Of a stretch of DNA of 64,000 bases, positions 55,700 through 64,000 are shown piece after piece; the stretch's first letter is position 1, and each line of letters starts with the position of its first letter. Both the position numbers and the translations under genes were made by a program. Source of the DNA: Temnothorax longispinosus (taxonomy: Eukaryota > Arthropoda > Insecta > Hymenoptera > Formicidae); the NCBI RefSeq assembly GCF_030848805.1, contig NC_092361.1, forward strand, positions 8,141,928-8,205,927, read 5' to 3'. The notes beneath the pieces were generated by a model that saw nothing but the letters and a program-made list of their open reading frames with translations, was not told the DNA's origin and searched no databases.

Positions 55700-56492
55700 C
55701 GTAATAAAAATCGATATACTAAAGATACGATACATATATAAGAGATATATAAAAATATATTTGATAAAAGATATAATATACACAAATATACCATGTGGCT
55801 ACAACTAAAATCTTAATTAATCTTAAACTCGAATCTTAATTTATCAATGTTCGTACAATGAGATATCACAGCAGAAACGAAATTTATTTCGTTTTGATAC
55901 AAAAATATATCTCTCCAATACTACTTACACCACACTAATGCGGCTCGCGCGTGACTTAAACGGTAAAAAGTTTAAAATATCGTGCACGCTGCTGTATATA
56001 TACGCGTGTCGCGACACCGTGCGGGAACTGCGCGGGTCCGCGATTATTCCTATGCCTTTCACACTTAAGAGCAGTCTGTGAAACGGACGCTCTCGCCAAG
56101 GTAGCGAGCGTACGATGATCCTCCAGGGATAAATAAAAGAAAAAAAGAGAGACAGAAACAAGGGGGCGGAGGAGAGAGAAAACAAACGAATATAAATTCA
56201 GAAATATTTGATATCTCTGCGCGTCAAAAAAACTAATGGAACGTCGCTTAACGTGTTATTTGTACATTTTGTGCTAAATTCGACGGCGTGTCTCGCTTTT
56301 GTTCTCAATCATGCCGGCGGCGTATCGGTGCGAACAAAAATTAAAATATAATTTATAATAAATGAAATGAAAAAAAAAAGAAAAGATCGCAATACCGTAA
56401 CAAATAAAACACACTCCGCGCATAACAAACATAACGCCCGTTGGACGAATCAAAAAATCTTATTCTAATAGCGTCTACCCTATAAAATTATC
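55700..56492. other. No gene; 3' flank of the RRM/F-box/LRR gene
   Basis: AT-rich. It may include the 3' UTR of the minus-strand gene ending at 56493. A minus-strand frame at 55925-56185 has no recognisable domain. Confidence 0.35.
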
Positions 56493-56943
56493 TCAAAAAG
56501 AAAATGAATACAAGTTCAACAGCGTAGGCACTTTCCCTCGACCTATTTCAACTTTGTTGGCGAGAATTTCCGTTGCTCCACAGATCATCTTCAACGTCAC
56601 GTTGTTGGTTCGACCGCTACAAACGTCTTTGGCAACCTCAAGAGTGGAGTCCGTAATATTGCTACATCCAAAGAGATCCAACAATTGTAATTCAGGCGAG
56701 GATCGGATGAGCGTTGTAATGGCCCGATCGCTAAATAGACATCTTCGGCACTCAAATTCTTTTAAGCCACGCACGTTTTCCAAGCCATCGTCGGTAAGTA
56801 GACGCGTATAACTGACGACTAATTTCTCGAGTCTTACCAACGAGGCGATAGCCGTTAATCCGACATCGGTCACGTAGTAGCAACCTGTTGGATATAAAAG
56901 AATAATTTTAAAATAGGATAATGAAAGTGGCAAATACACACAC

Positions 56944-56983
<40 letters not shown>

Positions 56984-56984
56984 A

Positions 56985-57031
<47 letters not shown>

Positions 57032-57033
57032 GC

Positions 57034-57094
<61 letters not shown>

Positions 57095-59292
57095 CACGCA
57101 CACGCACGCACACGCACACGCACACGCACACGCACACGCACACGCACACGCACACGCACACGCACACGCACACGCACACGCACACGCACACGCACACGCA
57201 CACGCACAGACACGCACACGCACACGCACACGCACACGCACACGCACACGCACACGCACGCACACGCACACGCACACGCACACGCACACGCACACGCACA
57301 CGCACACGCACACGCACACGCACACGCACACGCACACGCACACGCACACGCACACGCACACGCACACGCACACGCACACGCACACACACTTGTAATTTAC
57401 CCGTAATGTCTACGTTGGTAAGCTGTTGGTAAAAACAATGTTGTACCAAATCGATGAGGAAATGGTCCGATACCTTAGGATTGTGCGTGATTTTTAAAAC
57501 TTGCAGATCGACAAGGTGATTCAAATGCGACATATCCGTCGTTTGTGCGAAAGGAAAGTCACCGTTGAGCTCCAATGTTGTGAGACATTTGCAATGCTGA
57601 CCGACAACTTGAAACGTGCCTTCAGCTATACGGTGACATTTCCTTATCGCTAGATATTTCAAATTTTCGAGATTCTTCAGTGCCTGTAACAGAGACGACG
57701 TGACAATATCACGAATGTGTATCACCGATCGAAAAGTTAAAAGTGAAAAGAGTGAACAACAATCTATATTTTTACCGTTGAAAGGTGAGTGTTCCCAAGA
57801 CTGTAGCAACGGTCCAATATAATTGTACGCATAGTTTGCGCTGGCAAGCGCGACAAGCATTTGCCCGAAATGCTGTTTCCCGTTATCGCGAGATATTGAA
57901 ACTTTTCATTGAGCGCAAACAGACGCTTCAACTCGCTGTCGCATTTGGACGTAAGTGATCCTAAACGAAGCTCGGTTATGTTTCTGCAACGTTTTACTAA
58001 CGCACGTATATCTGACGCGGAAACTGTAAGCGCGGTAACGTCGATATTCCTTAGATTAGGACAAAGTTGCCCGATAACGGTCAACGTGCAGTCTTCGGTC
58101 AGAGAATTATTCGGGTCACTTAGGTTTATTCGCGTTAAGAATTTGCCACATTTGAGCAATATTTTGCGAAGTACAACCGTAGGGATGGTATGGGTGTACG
58201 CGATACCCCACGTAGATGGCGAGAGATCCAACGTCTTGGTGGTATGCCACGAATGTTTGATTACGTGTCTCCAGCGCTTGCAAACTGTAAATTAATATAG
58301 TAGGGGGATAATGTACGAAGTCGCGATATGTAAAAAAAATGTTCGACGCACCATGCGTTTGAATAAGATCTGTATTATACTCGCCTATCTCTATGCGGAC
58401 TCTGTCTACGATTGGCAAAAATGGAAGATATGTTTCAAGCAATGGTCATTCAGCATATGGATTGATACATTTTCGGTGTCGTTCGGCAGATGATACTCGT
58501 GAACGTATTGTTCCGTGCTGAGGTTTGTTTCGCCAGTTTCGATCGAGTCCCCATTTCCCATCGCGTACATGAATGTCTGCTCCGTACTGTCAGGTTGATA
58601 CCAAGAATATGCGGGCCTCACCGTTAAATGTCTGTCGTGCAACGTTATACTCCCGTCTCGCATCGCTCTGCGACAAACAATTGGGCTTACGAACAACCGT
58701 ATCTCGTTGGTCAGTAATTCGAGTAGCGTATATAGCCGTAGCCTCCTAAATTGAAACTTACGTCGCTGCATCTGCCGCTTTGGTAAACGTGACGAACGCA
58801 CAGTTATTTAGCCCTTGATTTCGGTAAACCAAACGGCAAGCGTGGACGTGTCCGTACGTCGAAAAGCACGTGCGTAAATGGTTCTTATTTGTCTGGAATA
58901 AATAATGTTTGTCAGACAAACAGAGAGATGGACGCGCCGGATAGTCGCCGGACAAATGTAATGGAATTATATATATATATATATGAGATTTGTGGCATAA
59001 AAATTGAGAGAAACAAAGACGAGAGATACAAACCTTCCGAGCCAAATTGCTGACGAATAATTTTCGTATCGGTACGCCGTCAATCATTTCCGAACGTAGG
59101 CAATCTGAGCGAAAGGACATCAGAGAGATGAGACACAGTAGAGTAGAAGACAGACACGTGATTCAGCCGTCAAGTTTTCGTTCGAGATGCGCAAAACGAA
59201 TATAAATATATTGATGCAAACGTAATCACAGGCAGCTTACCGTCCGATACCGTTACGCTTTCGGCACAATCCAATTTCGAATTATCGTCCAT
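56493..59292 (-). CDS. RRM + F-box + leucine-rich-repeat protein, seven exons
   Basis: Exons (minus): 59241-59292, 59034-59104, 58762-58892, 58385-58667, 57776-58284, 57401-57683, 56493-56884; all joins are in phase. It starts MDDNSKLDCAESVTVSD. An RRM follows: RNP2 RKLFVSNLARK, RNP1 GLNNCAFVTF, end DRHLTVRPAYSWY. Then an F-box (SIHMLNDHCLKHIF...PIVDRVRIEI/VCKRWRHVIKHSW) and about 12 LRRs (LCPNLRNIDV, CRNITELRLGSL, LENLKYLAIRKC, LVRLEKLVVSY, PELQLLDLFGCSNITD) to a stop at 56493, about 574 aa. An F-box/LRR protein would recruit targets to an SCF ubiquitin ligase; the RRM suggests an RNA-linked target (inference). One T is missing in a poly-T at 58424-58428, shifting the frame in the F-box: error or mutation. 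Intron 4 appears to be GC-AG. Resembles insect proteins annotated as RNA-binding EEED8.10-like (memory, not checked). Confidence 0.8.
56935..57391. repeat. Very large CA / CGCA / CACACG microsatellite in intron 6
   Basis: About 455 bp: (CA)n to 56982, then (CGCA)n to about 57090, then (CACACG)n to the intron's end with a few interruptions. It ends within about 10 bases of the donor of exon 6 and lies 50 bases from the next acceptor. All long Cys/Ala/Val/Arg frames here are translations of the repeat. Confidence 0.9.
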
Positions 59293-60599
59293 CGTGTTGG
59301 TGATATAATATTTCTATCTCGCCAAAAGCCTTGTTTCTTCACTTGGATGCAGGATGATTTTATTCGCTTCTATATGCTTCTTCGCGCACCGAGTCGCACG
59401 AGATTCCGAACGTGGTCACGTGTTACGCGCAAAGTATAAAATTCAATCCTCGTGGGTCCCCCACCCTCCTTAAGGCAGTCGCGCAACAAACGCGTGGCAT
59501 AGGCTGCATAAGCGTAGGCGTGTAAGACCGCTCGACCGACGAGCATGTTACGTCGAATCAATACGGCGACTTTATGCCGGATGCTCATTGGTTTAGCGGT
59601 CTTACGTTACGCTAATGCTACGAGCTACGCACGTTTGTGTGCGCGCGATTGGCCTTTAGATATCTCCCCGTAAACGAGGGGAAACGCCGCGTGCGACAGA
59701 GTGGTGCGTGGACCAATCGTAAGGCTGCCGCGAATCGCCTGCGGCGAATTGAAAATTTTGTGATTGGTCAACGCGCACGCTCTGCCGCATGCGGCGTGTT
59801 TTCCCGCGTCTATGGAGTCTCGGCGGAAGACTGATAAATTCTTATGCAAACTTGTCGAATGAATACAAATAATAATAATAATAATAAAGTTACCGTGGAA
59901 AAACACCGAATATATATGATTTGTTACGAGTAAAAATACGATCAAATTAATCGCAACGTTATAATAACGTTGGTCTTGAAAAATTTATAAATGTTGTCGT
60001 ACGCGAACGTTCTTTCGACGCGTACTTGGAAATTAAGTTGAAATAAATCAAGTTGCCTCGCGCAACTACGTGCGCGATCTGCGGTACGCGATGTAATAAA
60101 AGTGTGCGCGCGCACACTTTTGTCCGCGCGATGTAAAACATGCGACTGTTTCGTAGTAAAATTGGCGAGTACTTTGTCGAAATTGAAATTTCTTTCGACA
60201 GACTTGTGCGTTTTGTATAAAAACGGTTCGTCGCTTGACGAATGTATATAGCGCGCGATATGTACGATAGAAATTATACGCGTGCGTTTTTGTCCAAAAT
60301 TTAACGTCTGACTTTGAAACGTAACGTTTTGTTCGTCTACGTTGATATTTCTTTCGACAGACCACTTTTCTATAACTTTATCTAATTCGATTAAATTTGA
60401 CGAGACTGCGAAAGCGTGTTTAAATTTCACGAGCTTAAGCCTATTTCTACTATAGATTTGACACAAGCTTCCCTTATAGAAATTAAATACCGTAAGTGAT
60501 TCATTGGCTATAGTAATTAATCACTTAAAAGCACTATTAAAAGCACTGTTAATAGTGCTTTTAAATAATAATAGCGATTGACGCTGCGTACGCCGTGTC

Positions 60600-60600
<1 letters not shown>
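59293..60600. promoter_or_regulatory. Upstream region of the RRM/F-box/LRR gene
   Basis: The first 300 bases above the ATG would hold the promoter; no TATA box was evident. Positions 59680-59790 are G+C-rich with inverted motifs around GCCGC. Palindromes occur at 60103-60118 (GTGTGCGCGCGCACAC) and a hairpin at 60525-60563 (AAAAGCACTATTAA...TTAATAGTGCTTTT). Long frames on both strands here look fortuitous. Confidence 0.3.

Positions 60601-60602
<2 letters not shown>

Positions 60603-60652
<50 letters not shown>
60603..60652. repeat. (CT)n microsatellite
   Basis: About 25 CT units. Confidence 0.9.
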
Positions 60653-60655
<3 letters not shown>

Positions 60656-61140
60656 AGGCGCTGCACGCGTGTCGCGTTCGGAAACGCATCGCAGCGAGGG
60701 CGCCATCTTCATGTTCGTTAGCGACCTAGTCAGAGAGAAACCTGAGAGAGGCCATCCCGGCGTTTTCCGTCAATTTTTGTGTGCCCGATTTTCCGACGCG
60801 CCGCCTGAGAAAGTGCGCCTCAACTACGTCGTTTCGCTCGGTAACCGCACATGGTTTGCGTCCGTGCTAATGGTTCGTGTCCGAACTAGCCAGTTAGTGG
60901 GGATATGCTGCGGCCTCGCTCGGCCACGCTCGGCCGCGCTCGGCCGCGCTCGGCCGGTCCGGCGCCTCGGCAAGCTTCGAGCGAGGAGAGAAGGACAGAC
61001 ATACGATTTACGATTTACTGTCTCCGTCTATGACTGCTAGCTGCCTTGGCACGCGCCGGCTATGCGACGTTGCCACGATCACCACGATGCCACGCATTTC
61101 GGGTGTCGCGTACGGTGTCTCGCCGTGTGCCGAATCTCGA
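60653..61140. other. G+C-rich island, possible promoter or 5' exon
   Basis: An open frame spans 60669-61040 but lacks domain features and crosses a TCGGCC(G/A)CGC tandem repeat at 60912-60960. The CpG density and position between AT-rich flanks would fit a promoter or first exon. No direct evidence. Confidence 0.25.
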
Positions 61141-61144
61141 GTTG

Positions 61145-61146
<2 letters not shown>

Positions 61147-61184
<38 letters not shown>
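61147..61184. repeat. (TA)n microsatellite
   Basis: About 19 TA units. Confidence 0.9.
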
Positions 61185-61193
<9 letters not shown>

Positions 61194-61375
61194 CATAAAA
61201 ATTAAAATTTGTGAACGTAATACTATTTTTGTTAAGTAAGGAAGGAAAGGATTTTTAGGAGTCAGAGGAACAGCTACGCATAAATAAAATATATCACCTA
61301 TATGTATATATTAATATTGTTATTTTATTTCAAAGTAAATTAAAAGAAGTACGATATAAAAGTATGATATAAAAG

Positions 61376-62348
61376 TTATTTTTCATAGTAATGAATTTGG
61401 ATTCCGGTGATTTTTTTCTCTTCTCCATCAGCTTCGCCTCTGCCTCTTCCTCTACCTCCACCTCGTCCTCTGCCACTGCCTCTGCCTCTGCCTCTGCCTC
61501 TGCCTCTGCCTCTGCCTCTGCCTCTGCCTCTGCCTCTGCCTCTGCCTCTCCCTCGCATCGCGTTGTATACCGCCCGCACCAACGAGCTTAACGTTTCAGG
61601 CTGTAACAAAAAATAAATATTTTAAGTAAAATGACATTTTGTGTGTATATATATATACGTAAATAAATTTCATTATTAACACTTTGTCGAACGCTGTCAC
61701 GTATGCGTCACATGTGATATGTGCGACTGTCATTGCAAAGTGTTAATAATCATTATCAATAATGATAAGAAATTATCTCATTATTTTAACACTTACGTTT
61801 AATACGATCGGCTGAGTCGCCGTCGGAGCCGTTGCTGTGGTCGACATCGTCGCCGTGGCCATGGGCGCCGTTACGACCGCCGGGGTTGTCGTTGCTGTCG
61901 TCGGCATCGTGGCCGTAGGAGCCGTCGCGGCCGTCGTCGGCATCGTGGCCGTGGGGGCCGTCACGGTCATCGGGGTCGTCGTTGCTGTCGTCGGCATCGT
62001 GGCCGTAGGAGCCGTCGCGGCCGTCGTCGGCATCGTGGCCGTGGGGGCCGTCACGGTCATCGGGGTCGTCGTTGCTGTCGTCGGCATCGTGGCCGTAGGA
62101 GCCGTCGCGGCCGTCGTCGGCATCGTGGCCGTGGGGGCCGTCACGGTCATCGGGGTCGTCGTTGCTGTCGTCGGCATCGTGGCCGTAGGAGCCGTCGCGG
62201 CCGTCGTCGGCATCGTGGCCGTGGGGGCCGTCACGGCCACCGAGATCGTCGTTGCTGTCGTCGGCATCGTGGCCGTAGAAGCCGTCGCGGCCGTCGTCGG
62301 CGTCGAGATCGCTGCCACCGTACTTTTACTTGCTGAAACAGATGACAT
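61376..62348 (-). CDS. Thr/Pro/Ala-rich protein with RG-repeat tail, two exons
   Basis: ATG at 62348 (MSSVSASKSTVAAISTPTTA). Exon 1 (61797-62348) encodes a repeat domain built from TATMPTTAATAP and TATMPTTATTTPMTVTAP, four near-identical 90-bp units, and ends PTATQPIVLN. Donor GTAAGT, acceptor TTGTTACAG, phase 0. Exon 2 (61376-61600) reads PETLSSLVRAVYNAMRGRG, about 20 GR/RG dipeptides, then EADGEEKKITGIQIHYYEK and stop, about 258 aa in all. RG tails bind RNA and are arginine-methylated in Sm-like and fibrillarin proteins; the Thr/Pro region would be extended and possibly O-glycosylated. No named family recognised. The splice and the unique C-terminal end support a real gene. Confidence 0.55.
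61460..61553 (-). repeat. (GCAGAG)n hexanucleotide repeat encoding the RG tail
   Basis: The plus strand reads CTCTGC repeated about 13 times with flanking variants. On the minus strand it gives alternating Gly and Arg. Confidence 0.9.
61890..62270 (-). repeat. 90-bp coding minisatellite, about four copies
   Basis: The plus-strand segment starting GTTGCTGTCGTCGGCATCGT recurs at 61891, 61981, 62071, 62161 and (diverged) 62251, exactly 90 bases apart. The second to fourth copies appear identical over most of their length. Confidence 0.9.
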
Positions 62349-64000
62349 ATAATTAAGCGTTTAAATGTTTACATTGTTGTGGAATCACGGCCAAAATCAC
62401 GGGACGTGATAACACTGCATTCCACGACAATGTAAATATCGTTATTTTCGGTTATGATACTCACAGAATCGCTCGTCGCCTACCGCACGTGGTCCTCGCA
62501 CCGCAACGAAAGAAAGAAGAAGGAACGTCGCGTCGCGTATCGTGATCGACTGTACGCGCATGATTGCCGATATCTCATCCTAACGCGCGCACGTGCGCGC
62601 GCTCCATGAAATTGATAGATCACAAATATATCAATAATTTATATTGCTATATGTTGTAAATATATGATAAATATACAATGATGTTGAAAACAATCTCCAG
62701 TCCCCTACAACTTCCTTATTTTCCACTAACATATCCTTATATAAGGAAAAGTTTCTACGCGATTAGATGACATATACATTTCAACATTCATTTCCGATAG
62801 AAGCAGCTGCATGTAATCTTGAAAATCTTCTTTAATTAAGAATTGTTAAATGCATGATACACTAATTGTAGTTTATTTTCATCCTTTATTCAGGATTTTC
62901 TCCAGGAAAGACTCCGCAACGTATCGATTTGCAACTTGGCACGTTTATTACATTACTGACGTGCAAAGGTTAAATTAAAAAGTATACATTTTATGTGTAA
63001 ACTGTAACACATTATACATATTATATTAATCCGTATCGATCTTCAATGCGATATATAAATCCCTATTTCACTGATTTCACATGGTATATATATGTTATTG
63101 ATAATATTAAGTATATTTATTTGCCTCTGATATTTTGCCATCACGTTAAAAGTAAATGTGAAGAGAGAGCAGAGATAAAAAGAGATTACAATAACAGTTT
63201 TCTGTTGACGCAACACAGTACTGTTGCAAACATTCTTACAGCCATGGCAGCCGTATCAATGGCTTCGAAGCAATTGCATCTCAGCGTACACGAAACGCTC
63301 TCGCTACAGTAGGCGGAGCCTTTTTTAACGGAGCCTATCCGTTCCCTACGCGACGATCCACTGACCGCTCCAGTGGACCGAAGAACGAAGTTATATGCTA
63401 CGCCATTTGTGCTTAACTATTTATATACACATACGTAGACAACCCATAAAATAAGAATGTAATACCACGATCTAGTTCTAGCACTAACAATAAGTGTACT
63501 ATGTGTTAAACGTTATTATATATAAAATTAAGTACAAGATAATTAATCGAAAAATCATGCACCAACTTTTGTACAGCAGTAAACTTTTGCGCAAAGGAGT
63601 TAACGCAATAAGAAAAGTGGAATTTATTTAACAATATAACTATTGAGAAAAAACTTTGAAAAGAAAAAAGTAATGATACTTACCGTCTTGCCAAACGTGA
63701 AAAAAAAGGCTTCTCAATTTATGTCATTTATGTATATATTTAAACTATGGAAAAGTTAATGTATTTTAAACTTGTGTGGATAACGAGAAAATATTATAGG
63801 AGTACTATGGATAGAATAGGTTTTAAATTAATAATACCACAATACCTGGCTTGGCCAATAAGTGTGCATACGTTATTGTTATATTGTCGTATATATTTGA
63901 CAAGAAATGGCAAAAATAATCTTTAATATATATCTGTTATTCGCAAATCCAGGTAGTATAGTTTCATTTGAAATAACTTGTAAAATATTTTTTAATATAA
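62349..64000. other. No confident gene to the window end
   Basis: An inverted pair (TTGTGGAATCACGGCC... and ...GCATTCCACGACAATGTAAA) lies at 62374-62438. A plus-strand frame after an acceptor-like TTCTTACAG (63240) reads MAAVSMASKQLHLSVHETLS before a stop at 63310 and may be a small exon, but nothing confirms it. The rest is AT-rich. Confidence 0.3.

Noticed and set aside
56870..57406. Long frames of alternating Cys/Ala, Val/Arg or Thr/His on both strands
   Set aside because: Translations of the CA/CGCA microsatellite lying in an intron.
59370..60466. Several 60-174-codon frames on the minus strand upstream of the F-box gene
   Set aside because: No domains, no consistent splice partners, and they overlap one another in different frames.
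61837..62352. 171-codon plus-strand frame rich in Val/Ala/Gly
   Set aside because: Antisense of the 90-bp coding repeat; the minus-strand frame has a splice-consistent continuation and a unique C-terminus.

Overview
The window looks like accessory, repeat-dominated DNA from an insect nuclear genome. Hymenoptera, and most likely an ant, is my inference from the mix of P, Tc1/mariner, Transib-like, BEL/Pao, R1-clade and jockey/I-type elements, the very short introns and the many microsatellites. No operons, Shine-Dalgarno sites or bacterial genes are seen. Protein-coding host sequence is confined to islands: a possible minus-strand gene near 28.3-29.1 kb, a broken WDR3-like locus at 50.7-53.6 kb, an RRM + F-box + leucine-rich-repeat gene at 56.5-59.3 kb (minus), and a Thr/Pro-rich RG-tailed gene at 61.4-62.3 kb (minus).

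Layout. 0-0.4 kb: spliced 3' end of a TE-type gene. 1.2-5.15 kb: decayed P-element transposase with a THAP domain, split by a foldback element at 1.85-2.82 kb. 5.46-25.08 kb: one old jockey/I-type LINE cut into three pieces. It was hit first by an R1-clade retrotransposon with a poly(A) tail (6233-19917), which was itself hit by two long LTR-like modules. It was also hit by a solo LTR (20576-24262), which contains a 2.7 kb element whose ends read CACAGTG and which is flanked by CGTCG. 25.6-27 kb: a 16-bp minisatellite carrying two inverted-repeat elements. 30.4-31.4 kb: a 1 kb inverted-repeat element. 32.4-35.1 kb: a third copy of the long LTR-like module. 36.3-44.3 kb: remains of a BEL/Pao element interrupted by a 6.4 kb near-perfect palindrome that carries two copies of a Tc1-like transposase and of a small spliced reading frame. 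44.3-45.3 kb: a 90-bp protein-like minisatellite that inverts at its centre and is joined in frame to the Pao integrase. 47-50.5 kb: a LINE split by a 2.15 kb LTR insertion. 50.7-53.6 kb: WDR3 pseudogene. 53.8-55 kb: inverted-repeat element with a tRNA-like segment. 56.5-62.4 kb: two host genes with very large microsatellites.

Nearly all coding elements carry frameshifts or stops, so most of the window is a record of nested insertions. The best-preserved gene is the RRM/F-box/LRR gene: seven exons can be joined in phase, with one homopolymer frameshift in exon 4 and one apparent GC-AG intron. Three features deserve most attention: the RSS-like termini of the Transib-like element, the 6.4 kb palindrome, and the three dispersed LTR modules that end in a tRNA-Arg primer-binding sequence and carry exon-like cassettes with strong splice sites on the opposite strand.
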